Both the position numbers and the translations under genes were made by a program. A stretch of DNA of 64,000 nucleotides from positions 2,198,615 to 2,262,614 of the forward strand of contig CM060851.1 of the NCBI GenBank assembly GCA_030737835.1, written 5' to 3'. The DNA comes from Acorus gramineus. Taxonomy: Eukaryota; Streptophyta; Magnoliopsida; Acorales; Acoraceae. How positions within the stretch are numbered: position 1 is the first letter of the stretch; every line of letters begins with the position of its first letter. The notes below the pieces were generated by a model, which searched no databases, was not told the DNA's origin, and saw only the letters and a list, made by a program, of their open reading frames with translations. Of this stretch, positions 35,421-48,338 are shown in pieces.

Positions 35421-36192
35421 GTCTAGATCATAGCCAACTGTTGAGATGAGTCAAATACAACATCATCCAGTGGGGGATCAGACCCTACGTGGCCTCCTCT
35501 GAGGAATTCGACCACCCTTAAACCTTTTTTAATAGCTATATAAACTAAGATATTTCATTGATAAATATTCGAGAATAAATAAACAAAAATATATCATTTA
35601 TATTTGATTGTATATTTAGTTATTATAGTTAAAAAACATAATAATAAATTTTTTATTGTTCAATTGTGGATGAATAATTTATAGATAAGACGAGAAAAGA
35701 TATGAGCAATTATTTATAAAATCTGAAAAAAATATTTAACATTAAACCCTTGATTTTTAAGAAATAATGATAGGTGATTTGATTTATGGGGAATAGGACC
35801 TGAAATACTAATACTAATTTACTCAACTTATTGTAGCACAGCTATATTCACTTATTCATCGCAAACAAACAGGTATTTCAGGCTTATTCACTACTATTCC
35901 ACATCTATTCCCCTACCCAATCATGGCTAATAGCAAAAAATGAAACATATGAATTGAATGAATTTTTTTTTTCACTTTATGCAGGAATGACTATCAGCAC
36001 CCAGTGAAGTATACAGCTTGAGAAGAAGAAAAAATCCAAGTGCATTAAAACAGTAAAAAAATTCTGCTTCTGTCCCTAGCAATATTTTACACTCGCCACG
36101 TCTTAAAATCTTCCATGTACCATCTTTAATCAATATTTTTTAGTGAATATTCAGAGGCCAATGAAACAAAACAAAACAAAATTCAGCATAGA
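35421..36192. other. Intergenic stretch 3' of XRCC4
   Basis: AT-rich with no recognisable gene. The proximal part just below 36193 should hold the XRCC4 3' UTR. Confidence 0.4.
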
Positions 36193-39100
36193 CTACCTTC
36201 TTGATTTCCTCTTTGGACCCTTTGAACGGGCAGCAACGACGGATTTTGACGTGCCAGGGAGATTCTTGATGTCTTCCTTGCTTTCTTCATCACCTTCTTC
36301 TTCATTGATGTCACTGCCTTCGTTGAAGCTCACTGTTTTATCTGTGAACTCATCTTCATCTTCTTCTTGAAGGGCCTTCCCAGAGCTCTCAATCTTTGAC
36401 AGCCGGTCGCGGAGCTCTCTCAGTTTGGCTTTCTTGGAGTTCAAGACCAGAACAAACTAGAAACAAGGGAAAAGACAGGTTGTTAAGATCGATGACTAGT
36501 TATTCCTCGAGAATTCGCAAATTATTTCAAGATTTATGAAAAACAAATTGTGGGAAAATCACTACAGCTTTGACATGTTGATCTACTGATCTGCTGATAA
36601 AATTCAAGCGACACTCATACTTGTCAAGGTTCTTCCAATTTAGCTAACAAAACAAATCTAGAAGCAAAGAATATAGCCCGCGAAACATGGCATTTCAGAT
36701 TTACCACATGATTTAGATTTCCTTGGGAATGCCAAAACCAATTCATTCTTACATATCATGTGAGTTCGTCCTTCAAGAAAGGCATTTTGAGGATAACATT
36801 AGACAAAAGAACAGACTAACATACAAAAGAAGGAAAAAGAGCTTTTGCTTCGCGTAGTCGCTATTTATTTATCTTTGATTATTTGTCTTAATGGTGTTAT
36901 CTTTGATTTATTTATCTTTGATTATTTGGCTTAATGATTATTTCCTTCATAACATTATCAAAATACAGAGGAATAAAAGGTTCTAGGATGCCTACTTGAA
37001 CCTCAGTTCACCTTATGGGGCACTTTATATATAAGCAAAATCAAGAAGAAAAAAGAGACAGGAGAATGATTCACTTTCTCATTCCACCATTCTCTCCAAC
37101 TTCTCTCACCTATCTTAGCACCATTGTCGATACTTCCAGATCTTTGGACTGAACATACCGTTGTTCGCTGATTGTGTGTTTAGTACATTCAGAATAAGGG
37201 TATCCATTTAGTGCCATACCCATGAATCATACCTAATGTGTCATATGCGACCTTTGTGATAGTCCTTTACTGGTGCATCTCCCCATATTAACCCCTTCAC
37301 GATTACTCACCAAGTTCTCATTAGTAAACATTAATTATTTATTTGTGTAATTTTAAATATCATATATTTATCATTCTACTATATACATTTCAGTACAGCG
37401 ATCAGAATTAATTTCTGGCTTTACTTTCTGTGGCGTCTAGGAAAGAACTGCCCCCAGAATATAAATTCTAAAATCTGAAATTCATAATTTCCCTTGTGCT
37501 TGTTTTGTGGTGATTCCAAATGCACAAAGACAACAGAAGGACTTCAGTGTAGAAAAGAATGACAAGTTCAAGTACTGAAATGACATGCTGATACATTCCA
37601 ATGAGTTTTATCATGTCATGATGAATGTACCAATATTTAGAATAGAAGCTCACACCTTTGAATAGACAGCTGATTCGAACTCTGCCTTTTCTTTGCTGAG
37701 CTTTTCACTTTGTACCAAGCACTTCTCGGCTTCTGCTTTTATCTTCTCATATGACTGAGTCTTTCTAACTACCTCTTCCTACATACAAATCACGCATAAA
37801 CAAACATATTGCAAGACTGTAAGAACAGCTTTTTTACAAATCAATAGTTCCTAGATCCAGCAACAGTGAAAAGGAAAACTTCAACAAAAAATAGATAAAA
37901 TTAGACGATGATATAATGGAAAGTTTGAAACTAAACATTCATGGTGAGTTTACTATAAAAATATTCGGAAGAAACATCCAAGGAGACAACAAATTATTTC
38001 AAAATTCAAAGTCAAACAAAAGTTATATCCATTCAAACTGTTTTGGTTTCAATGGGAAATAGAAAATGCATTCAAAAACAAAACTCTCCCCATCTTTTTT
38101 TTTTAATGTTTTTCTCTAAGTCACATGCAAAATCCATGTTTTTATTAGATGTGAAAAGCAGATGAAAAAAATAGGTTAGAGTTCCATTTAAATGGATGCA
38201 CATTATTGTAGTCAGTAAAATTCCTTTGGTGTTTTCTGTTCATTTTTTACTTCTTTTCAGAGAAGTTGTCAAGAATAGAAGGAATTACATAGTCTAAAAT
38301 ACATCAATTTTGAAGTCTCCAGCCAAAGCACATTTGACCCACATGATACCAAAAATTGCAAATGCCAGGACGGTATGGATTGAAATACAAACAACACAAG
38401 CAAATACAAAATATAGATAGAACTCGTGATCAAAAAACAACTATGATAAATATAAGACACTGGCATAATCAGTAGCTAATTATATGAAAAATCTAAAATC
38501 ACTCATGGAATATGTTGAAATCTTAGTATCATAACACATGAATTAGTAGCTTATAAAGACTACGGAATGAAAAGAACAGTACATAAGAGACCATATTCTG
38601 AGAAGGAAAGATCAAAAACCGAAATCACTCATATAGAGATGGATAGTATGAGTTTCATTCAAGGATAGATTGCCTTACACTCAGTTGTACATTTGAATCC
38701 ATAAGAAAATCCAGGATTCCAGCGGTAGTTTGCTTACTATTAGATGATGGTTGACACTTCCACCGCCATTCTAGCTTGACTCCTTGCTTCTCAAATGTCC
38801 ATGACAACTACACAAATTCAGCACCAGAAAATGATGGTCATGTTAATGTTCTTCAAACAATAATCTCATTTTTATTTATCATGTGTCAGAAAGAAAAAAA
38901 ATCTCCTAATGCATACTTTAAAAAGCTGCTTAAATGATAAACCGGAACTTTACAGAAACTAATCTCTTCAAAAAATCAGTCAGATAAATGTCAAACTTAT
39001 ATTAGGAGCCACAAAAGAATCCGGTCAATGATTTACCATAAGACTAGCACCCAAAGCAGGTATATTTCGTGCAGGTCACAATCACATACCACAACAGGTT

Positions 39101-41307
39101 CAGCATAAATACCTATAACGTGATGATTTTTTTAATTTAGTTTCGTCACTTTTTACGATTCCTCTATTTTTATTAGTTTGTCAGTTAAAGGAGCTCTGCA
39201 GAGCTCAAAGATAGAGAGAGATTCCATTTTCCAATACGCATAATCTAGTTATAGATGTCTTAAGAGTTCATGATGCGCCTACAATCTAGACAATGCACAG
39301 CATATAGGGGATATATCCATCAGATAGCTGAGAGTGGGTGGTCGAAAGGCTAAATAAACTTCTTATGATTTATTTAATATTCAGATTTACATTCATCAGT
39401 CTTGATTATAAGTAGATGAAATTTAGTTTTATATTAGGAATTGCTCTGAATTCAAATTGTGTCAGTTGTTATGATACTGTTTTTTGCTTATTAGTTGGTC
39501 ATCTCCAGCAATTTTTGTGTGGCCCAGTGGTACCACTTATCTTTTCAGGTATTAGTAGCTATCTCCAGCCAATCTTCATCAATAGTTGGGAAAACATTAT
39601 TACTGATTTGGTTTTCTCCGTTTCCTATTATTTTGGAAGCAAACTTAGTTTCTGCTTGAATACATTACTTAACATTATGATGATATCTTCTGTTTTCTGG
39701 CTGGACTGCAAATCCATCTTCATTTGTCCTTTTCAAAAAACATTAATAATATCTTGCTTCATATCTTGAATATTTCTACGCTCATATTAATAAACAAGCA
39801 CATCCCATGTTTGGGTATGGACTATGGAGTCATGTGAAACATTTTATATAACACCAGGGCACACATACATTAGGTATTAAGCATCCTGAGTTGCTGTGCT
39901 CGACATTCCATACCATGTCATTCATACGGAGAATATATTCTAATGTGTGCTTGACGGGTTAGAATTTCATTCAGAATGGTGACTGAACTACACTATGTTG
40001 GAGCCACTCATTTGTACCTGACTAAACAGTTTGTGAAACATAAATTGGGGTGCTTATTTCAATGGGTTAGCCTTAGTATACATCTTGAATTCATGGATGA
40101 AGTTATTTGGACCATTAAAGCAAATGACACTGTCCCATATCTTCCCCACAGAGATTCATCTGGTGCATAGGTCCATAGAATTGGTTAGCTGACAACCAGG
40201 CTACAGAAAGAAAAAAAAAAGTCCCCAAAACCCAATTTATTCAACTACCATGGATCTTTTGCTAGACACGAAATGGATAATGCACATAGTAAGATTTCAA
40301 ATAAACCAATGAGGGCAACCAAAAAATTAAACATTCACATAACATTAGAGAGAGTAATATATAGAGAAATTGTTGAAATATGAGAAAGTCAGAAGAAAAA
40401 AAATGAATTAGAGTGATTATAAAGAAATTTGGAAGAAAATGTAAACCATTAGTGATCAGTGTATAGAACTACTAACTCTTCTCTGATCATCCCCAGCATC
40501 ATGAAAACCATAAGTAGAACCTGGTTGTTGAAACCCTAGATACTGCTCGGCAAGAGCAATATATTCGTCAACCGGTTGGTCCCACTGCTCCGCTCTTCTT
40601 GATACCTCCGTCTCTGAAGCTATTTATGCATAAAAGTCACACAAAAAATCACAGATAATTCACAAACCCGCAGAAAAAAAAAAAGAAAAAAAAAAACATT
40701 TTTTGTTATTGAAGCACACTGAAACAACCAAAACCCATTTCATACAAATCAACAGACACCATTGATAGAAGAAAATTTAGGAATTAAAAAAATAAACATT
40801 AATGCCTATCATCAAAACAACAATAACCCACGACACAAACCCGCATGAGAAAAAATTATAAAAAAAAAAAATCACCCCAATAAGCAGACAAATCACAATT
40901 TCCTGAAGAACCCACATTTTCACATCACCAAAAACATTGAAAAAACGAATACCCATCTCATATAAATCAACAGACACATCAATATCAGTCACACCCATCA
41001 TTAAAAGATCAAAACAAGCAAAACACACCACCAAAAACATTGAAATTAACGAATACCCATCTCATATAACACCCCCAAAACATCAATATCAAACACACCC
41101 ATCATTAAAAGATCAAAACAAGCAAAACCCATTTCAAATACAAAAGCAACCACATTGGACATGAAAGAGGGATTTACCGTTGCAGGTCCAGGAGTGGAGA
41201 CCGTCGGTGATGGAGAGGTCGAAACGGGAAGGGAACCAGGTACCCTTGACGAAGAGGGTCTCCCCTCCGACCTGGAGCCGGAGGCATGTGTGCCTCATCG
41301 AGTCCAT
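36193..41307 (-). CDS. XRCC4: DNA repair protein XRCC4
   Basis: Five exons on the minus strand (41178-41307, 40477-40619, 38679-38807, 37656-37778, 36193-36456) encode 262 residues, against about 264 in Arabidopsis. The globular head (about 1-115) shows 'KGTWFPSRFDLSITDG', 'AEQYLGFQQPGS' and 'LSWTFEKQGVKLEWRWKC', all close to plant XRCC4. A coiled coil follows (about 125-195, 'EEVVRKTQSYEKIKAEAE', 'SKKAKLRELRD'); in XRCC4 this stalk dimerises and binds DNA ligase IV. The tail is acidic (many Glu/Asp, about 205-235) and ends in a basic, probably nuclear-localising 'KGPKRKSRR'. Splice phases agree at every junction (1, 0, 0, 0). The start is the ATG at 41307, as in relatives whose first conserved residues are 'HTCLRL'. 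XRCC4 supports ligase IV in non-homologous end joining in the nucleus. Confidence 0.94.
40935..41138. repeat. Tandem 103-bp duplication in XRCC4 intron 1
   Basis: 'cattgaaa...acgaatacccatctcatata' starts at 40935 and again at 41038. Both copies continue through 'acacccatcattaaaagatc' and 'aaaacaagcaaaac'. A partial third relative lies near 40731-40760. The copies differ by small changes, so the duplication is recent. The right copy runs to within 40 bases of the intron's donor site at 41177. Confidence 0.75.
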
Positions 41308-41407
41308 GAGTGTGGGAGCGTCGGCTACTCCGGCTGGAGCGCGAGAGTACAAACTTCCAAGGCATGGTTGAAAAAAGACAAACTGGTTTATACATTTATA
41401 CATTGGT

Positions 41408-42771
41408 AATGGTTGTTGCCACTTAAATTTACATATTATACATTATAACTTATAACTTTTTTATAAATAAGACGTAGATGTGTTTATTGTAACTGTTTAA
41501 AAGCATTAAATAAATAATAGAAGATGTTTGTTTAATAAATTATAAAATAGTTTTTTATTGTATAATTGTCAAAAAAATCATATACTGTTAGAAGTAAAAA
41601 ATTGATTTATGTTTGATAAAATAAGTTGATTTTTATGTATAAAATTAATTTTATAAATATTTACTTTTTGTAATATTAAAAAAATTGAGAAGTTAAAAGG
41701 TGGTTTGGTGATTTTTAGTGTAATAGTAAAAAAATAGATATACATATTATTAGTATAAAAAATTAAGGGCACGCGTATCCAAAAGAAAAAAAAATTAATG
41801 CATTTTAAGCTATAATCTCAAAAACACTCATTTCCCAGCTCAGAGATTATAACTTTTTTTAAGCTATTTTTAACTTAAATTTAAACTAATAAGTTTAAAC
41901 AAACATGCAACAACTGTTTATTTTAAACTAAAAGCTATAATATGTAGCTTATAAGTTTTAACAAACATGTACATATTCCAAGAATTAATGGAATAAGTGA
42001 TTTTTTTGTTTGGTTGTGTTTTCAGTTATTTACGTTGGGAAACATAATGATAAGGTTGGAGTGTTTGATTGATGAAGAATAAAATGTGAATAAAGAATAA
42101 AATGTTGATTTGACATGTAAATCTCATTGATGTATAAGAAATGATGACATGTGATTTGATGTAATGGCATATAATTTAATAGGCGAATCTCCTTATACCA
42201 GTGGAGGAATAACACAATTCCATGGAAAACTTGAAATACAAATATCAGCGTAGTCTCACATAAGTATGTATAGTTATATCCCTTTATATCACCCACTCAA
42301 ATAGTTTTGTTACCTTTATTTCCTCTTATCCCTTTATTCTACCATTTATTATCTCATTCAAACAGACCCTACAACTTCTCAAACGAAAGAGAGGGGCTTT
42401 AATGGGGTCATTCCCGGAATAAAAAGAGGTTTGCATGTGCAACGTGTTTCAAAAACCAAACGGGTTTCCACGACTTGCACCGTTCATACGGTGTAGTTAT
42501 CTCACACTTGTTAAGCGAATACGTCCATATTCATATCTATATCTAAATTGAATAACTAAAAAAAATATTCATATATCCGACAGATATTTAAAAGAAGTTA
42601 CCGTGTAGAATTCAAAAAATCGGATTCAGATATAGATAATTATCTGAAATATCTCAAAACTTTAAATGTATAATAACATGATTCAAATATCTAAATATCA
42701 AATATTTGAAATAAAAAATTATAGATCTAGTATTTAAATATTTAAATAATTCTAATAATTAGCTAGTATAA
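41408..42771. other. AT-rich intergenic stretch upstream of XRCC4
   Basis: The XRCC4 promoter must begin here, but no clear TATA box or motif stands out. 41800-41980 carries inverted 'aactcataagtttaaacaaacatg' type words, probably a decayed short transposon. No gene was found. Confidence 0.35.
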
Positions 42772-42780
42772 AATATAAAA

Positions 42781-43239
42781 GGGATTTTTAATTTTAAGTC
42801 TATGTAAACATGCTTATTTAGGGATCGGTCCTTCACTTTTTCATATATTTTTTTTATTCCTCATATTCAACCGCCTATTTGGTTTTAGTCCCTCTGTCAA
42901 ATGTCCGTCCAACACCGTTAATTTGTTAAATGTGATTTTATTTTTAAGTCCCTATAAACTATGTTATTTAATTATCAGTCTCTGTAAACTATGTTATTTA
43001 ATTATCAGTCCCTGTAAAATATGAAGAAGGGAGGGACTAATCACTAAATAACATAGTTTAGAGGGACTTAAAAATAAATTACATTTCACAAATTAACGGT
43101 GTATGTGTATGGACGGACATTTGACAGAGCAACTAAAAACCAAATAGGCGGTTGAATATGGGGGCTAAAAAGAAATATGAAGAAGTGAGGACCGATCCCT
43201 AAATAGATATGTTTACAGGGACTAAAAAATAAAATTCCC
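42781..43239. mobile_element. Mutator-type MITE with perfect 9-bp target duplication
   Basis: This is a 459-bp element with arms of about 210 bp that are inverted copies of each other. The left end is 'gggatttttaattttaagtc' and the right end 'gggactaaaa...aattccc'. The flanks at 42772-42780 and 43240-43248 are identical ('aatataaaa'). There is no coding capacity. The arms carry the same blocks as the element at 5231-5506 ('gggatcggtccttca') plus an extra block ('caaatgtccgtccaacaccgtt'). Confidence 0.88.
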
Positions 43240-43599
43240 AATATAAAAATATAAGTAAACATATAAAACGTTACATATTTTAAAGTTAAAAAAAACTCAT
43301 ACTAACACTAAAATATACATATTGATATAACAAACAATATTATAATAGTATTTTGAATACAAATATTTTACTTCAGATACGATACATATATATGCAAATT
43401 TTCTGATATTGGATAATTTTAAATTTCCTAGATATGAATTTTGATTTGATGCGAATATTTTTTGAATAATTAATAGACTGACCCAGATCTTTAAGCCTAC
43501 CACTTTAAAAAATTAGAAAGCTAATTTTTTTATTATTACTATCCCCACCAACCATCAGCTCTCCTCTCACTGTCTCACGGTGGTGGTCAATGTGCAATG

Positions 43600-43795
43600 A
43601 CGAAGTGTGAAGGCAAAAGAAGGTGGGGGGGGGGGGAGAGAGAGAGAGAGATTCATTGGACGGCATGCAGAGAGTGTGGGAGAGTTGGCTGGGTACCGAG
43701 GGGTCAAGGGCGGCGGGCGGATGAAGCGAGGAGAGGAAGAGGAGAGAAGGTAAGGGAGGGATGGGAGCAAAGGCTGCTGTGGTGGGGTAGAAGTT
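43600..43795. other. Purine-rich GC island
   Basis: A G/A-rich block with (G)13 at about 43623-43636 and (GA)n follows the AT-rich flank and ends abruptly near 43795. It gives short open frames of low-complexity Arg/Glu on one strand and Pro/Ser on the other, with no recognisable domain. It may be a mirror-image relative of the islands near 12075 and 60580. Confidence 0.35.
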
Positions 43796-44030
43796 AAAAA
43801 AAAGTTTTATATATATTGCTGTCCGTTGAGATTAGAATTATCATAAAATGTAAGCGGTGAGTTAAGAGAGTAGTAGAGACAACTAAAGCCATAGTGAAAA
43901 TATACATTCCCCATGTAATGCGTTATAGATGTACATTCATGAGTCGTCCTATTTTAACCCAAATTATCATCTAAAATGTTTGATTTCTAATTGTTTTTTT
44001 TCTTGCGAATTTGTAAACACACGAAAGTCT

Positions 44031-45325
44031 TAGGTGGTGTTTGGTTGAATCCATTTTAAGAACTTATTTAGCTGAAAGCTGATTTTTAGCACTTATTGAC
44101 ATACAAACTTGTTTGGTTGGAACTCATAAGAAGAATTTATTGCTTCCATTTTCAGAATTTTATCCCACCAAAAATTCATCGAAAAAGCTTCGCTTATTTA
44201 AAGTCGAACGCCTTCCGCCCTATTAAACCCCCTGCGAAATGACTACTCGGCCCCTGTCTAAAACCCATAATTACATAGGGTATATAACCCAACTTTTCAG
44301 GCTTTTTCTCTCCTTCTTTTCGAATTTTCCCAAAATCAGTGAAACCTAGCTTGGTCTCCCTCCTCCACTAGCGGCGGCGCTTGGAACCCCTTCGATGCCG
44401 ACGGTTGAAGGACTCATGGAGGACATCGACGCTGCCATATCCACCCTTGAATACTCCCGCCCCATCGCCCTCCACCTCCTCTGCCGCCACCACCCACGAC
44501 GCCTGCCTCACGAAGGAGGCGTACAAGTTGGTCTGCGCTGAACTCTCCGCTGAGAGGTCAGGCGTCGCCCTCCAGTTGCTGAGGTTGGCCCTATCGAGTT
44601 GTCCCCCCCGAAAAGAAGGCTGCCCTTTTGAAGCTAAAGCAGATTCCGATACAGCAGAAGCGTAGCTAAAAGAAAGACATGATTTAGGGGTTTCTTCTCA
44701 TAATACTCACATGGGTCTCTGATTTTGAATAATGGCATGCCTGTAAATTTTGTACTAAGCAATGGTCTGTTGAAATACTTGTTGTCATTGAACAGGTTGG
44801 AATTGTTTAATTTTGGATTTGTGTTTGTGTTTGAACATGTATGAATAGGTTCGATTTGATACATATGAGGTTTGTTTGGAGTTGTTGAATTTGTTTTATT
44901 TCTTTATTTATTTTGTGTATTTTTTTTCCTATGAAGCATAGATTTGTTTGGAGTTGTTTGTGTTGTGAATTTTTTTTTCACGTGTAGGTTAATCCATGAA
45001 AATATTTTATTGTTGTACATAGGGCATTAGTGGTTGATGTATTTAATGAATAAAAATAATAATATTTAATATCTTAAAACATGTTTTCAAGGTTCAACCA
45101 AACATCAAAATAACATTCAACACTTATAAAATGGACTGAAATACCCTCTTAATAAGCGCATATGTTCAGTGGTCAACCAAATACACTTATTTAAATAACT
45201 GCGTAATATTTTTCGTTGAACCAAACACTTTTTTCTGAACTTCTTAAAGATTATCAGCATCACCTTTTTCTGCACTTATTCATCAGAACTTAAAATCTGC
45301 ATTCCGCCGCGCGAAACACAACCTT
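44031..45325. mobile_element. Possible hAT-like element carrying a gene fragment
   Basis: The left end 'taggtggtgtttggttgaa' and the complement of the right end 'taaggttgtgtttcgcg' are related, and inner blocks ('ttttaagaactt', 'cacttatt', 'tgtttggtt') are also repeated in inverse near both sides. The interior contains the GC-rich gene fragment at 44340-44665. No 8-bp target duplication was visible, so the borders are approximate. Confidence 0.4.
44394..44665 (+). pseudogene. Unrecognised gene fragment with frameshifts
   Basis: A GC-rich block in AT-rich surroundings starts with a good ATG at 44395. One frame gives 'MPTVEGLMEDIDAAISTLEY'. A second frame gives 'HDACLTKEAYKLVCAELSAE' and 'GVALQLLRLALSSCPP'. 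A third gives 'EKKAALLKLKQIPIQQKRS' and a stop. The amphipathic, Leu-rich pieces look like real protein split by at least two indels (near 44460 and near the C run at 44604). I do not recognise the family. It lies inside the putative transposon 44031-45325, so it may be a captured and decayed exon or retrocopy. Confidence 0.45.
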
Positions 45326-45917
45326 ATTTATGAGTTTGCTATAAAAAAAAAAAAGATTAAGTTTATTCAGAAAATTTGAGCTCAATTTTCTTTATATAAA
45401 AAACCCACAAATATATTTTCTTAAAATTTGATTCACCACGGTCCATGGTTTAGAATTTTCCACGTAGCTTTTTTTTCAACATATTTTAAAATATCAAAAC
45501 TGAAAACTGTCTTTATATTATTTTTTAAAAAAATAATTCTTTTAATAACATTAATTATAAAACTATATTATGTAAGAATCATAAATGCCTTTTAGAAAAT
45601 ACTCTCCTACACGCTAAGCATTGGATTTAGAGCCTAATGTCACTGTCAGCAAAGCTACAATGAAACCTTCCTACATTGATGAATAAGGCCATAATTTAAT
45701 TCATATTTTTTAAAAATTAATGTCCTAACATCAAACGTGACAATGAACGATTTTTTTAATGCCACTGTAGAGTTCAGAAACTCACGTGCTCAAACTTTTC
45801 AGCAATTAATGAATATTATTAAATGACGTGAATGAATGTTGAGTTGTACATGACGCGTGATACTTCACTGAAAGTGCTTTGATAACCCTAGGCGATATAT
45901 TAATCAAAGTCGTGTAT

Positions 45918-47167
45918 TAAACATATCTTTTTAAAAATCGATCTCTCCGTTTTCATATTTTTTTTTTAATTCTTAAATTTAATAGTGTATTTATTTTTTT
46001 AGTTATTTTACCAAACATTTGTTTAACACCGTTAATTTATGAAATATGATTTTATTTTTAAGTATTTATAAATTATGTTATTCAGTGATCAGTCCATCAC
46101 TTTTTTATATTCCATTTTAAGTCTTCAACTTCAAACGACTTATTCTTATTAGTCCATAAATATATTGTATGTATGATTTTATAAATATTTTGATATTTAA
46201 AACTTGTATATAAAATGTTTAATGAAATATCTAAATTAAAACTACATTTGTATTAGTTTTTTTGGAGCAATACATTTGCATTGTTAGGTATTCAATTATA
46301 ATTTCAATGTTATTCAACACTGCATATGTCTATTTAATCTGACATTGCATTATCTTATAATCTTAGTTGTCTAATTATGATTAATTACATAAGTAGAAGA
46401 ATGATTACATAAGCAAATTTTGAGGATTTTTTCATTATTGAATTTTGATTTAAATTATTTTTTCTTGGTTTAAAATTGTAAAATATTAAATTAGATATTT
46501 GAATGCGTTTATAATTTTAAATTTAAAATTTTAGATTCCATTAAAAAATCAATGAAAAATTTATTTTGCATGGTTTTAAATTTTTATTTATTTAGAGATT
46601 AGTGATTTTAGGAGAATCTAACATATTTATATTATATATATATTTTTTTAACATTTAAGCTACTATTATTTTAGTTTTTATTTATTTATATTAAAAATCT
46701 CATTCATGAAGTTCTCCCACTATTATAAAATCTTGGCTACACTACTACACTCCATAATTGGTTTGAAATATCAAATGATGGAAGTTGAAGTTATGCTAAA
46801 CCAAAAAATCAATATCAAAATAGTTATCCATTTAGATATTTCACCAAACATTTTGTATACAAGTTTTAAATATCAAAGTACTTACGAAATCATATAGATA
46901 TTTTGTCCATGAACTAATAAGAAAAAACATTTGAAGTTGGAAACTTAAAATAAAATATGAAAAAAGAACTGATTACTAAATAACATTGTTTACAGAGACT
47001 TTAAAAATAAAAATCACATTTCATAAACTAATGATGTATGGCCAGACGTTTGGTGGAGAAATTAAAAACAAAATAGACAGTTACATTTTGGGATTTAAAA
47101 ATAAATATGAAGAAGGGAGTTATCGATTCTTAAATAAACATATTTATAGAGACTTAAAACTAAAAAT
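45918..47167. mobile_element. Larger non-autonomous Mutator-type element
   Basis: The left arm from about 45918 and right arm to about 47167 are inverted copies for some 300 bases. They carry the same blocks as the MITEs at 5231 and 42781 ('aacaccgttaatttatgaaat', 'agtgatcagtcc'), then continue with an additional arm segment ('gatatttaaaacttgtata' near 46191 against its inverse near 46855). The interior of about 600 bp is AT-rich and non-coding. The extreme left end is eroded, so no target duplication can be tested. Confidence 0.65.
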
Positions 47168-48338
47168 TCATTTATTTTATTACGATATGATGGACTAATA
47201 TAAATGAATTTAGATAATTCAATGATCTGATCTTAATCTGGGAGCATGAAAATGAATTTAGATAATTCAATGATTATATTATTAGAAGAATATATTTTAA
47301 AAAATTAATTAGGGTCCTTGTCTCGATTCGATGAAGTTCAATAAATTCAATGAAGTTCCTACTCTTTTTCAAATGCCTCAGCAATTCCAATTTTGAACAA
47401 AAAGATGAATAACTTTAATTTATATATGTATATATATATTTAAGAATCTAACAAAATCATTTAACATTATTTAGCTAATTTCACATGAAAAAAGTTTTTG
47501 AGACTCATTTTTAAAGGTAACCTTAGTTGTTCATATCAATTTGGCTATTTTGAATAATTAAATTGAAATTCAACCCCAACAAAATAAATATCTACTAGAA
47601 TCTCTCCATAGGTTAGACGTTTTCCAGATAAACACTCTTTAAAAATGGTGGTAGCATTGTTTACTTCTGTTAAAATTAAAAACTCTTTAAAAATCAATAT
47701 AGATAGCAAAACCACGCTCAAAACATCAATTTACACAAGATGTTACATTTTAACAATAAATTTTAAATATTTTTATAATATATATATTTTTTAATTGATC
47801 GGGAGACGTATTGTAATTACTTATGAAAAAAATAAGTTAGGTATACAAATGACCTCACTCACATTATTAATGTTTGATTCTATTTTCACTGTATTGTTGG
47901 GGATTCAAATCATTAAAAAAAAATATCTCTACCAAAACGCCACGTGGATGGAACAAATAGATGAGTTCAAAATCATTTATTTGAAATAGTTTACTAACGT
48001 GTCATTAAAATAAAAGTAGTTTTGGGCAGTTTGACAAAGCGTTTGACTTTATTTTTTCTTTCAAAAATCAAATGTTTTTTAAAATGATTTTGAAAAATTA
48101 TGTTTAATAAAAAAAGTTTCTTTCAACTTTTATTCCAAAGAGTATTAAAATAACAAAAAAAAAGAGTTGTCTGAAGATCTAGTTTTATTAAATTAATTTA
48201 TACAAAATTATATTTTTCCAAACAAGTTTACAAAAATGGCCTTAGTCAAGAGTCCATGTTCTTTATATATCAAATATAAGGGACAATTTGGTATATTCTC
48301 ATTTTGCTGGAACATCCAAAAAATTTGGGTATGAAACT
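47168..48338. other. AT-rich intergenic stretch
   Basis: No gene was found. A 'gaatttagataattcaatgat' phrase is duplicated at about 47206 and 47254. 48050-48240 belongs to the AT-rich dispersed repeat also seen near 21780 and 55390. Confidence 0.4.

Noticed and set aside
39416..39769. 117-codon open frame on the plus strand within XRCC4 intron 2
   Set aside because: It has AT-driven hydrophobic composition, no recognisable domain, and lies in an intron of a well-supported gene.
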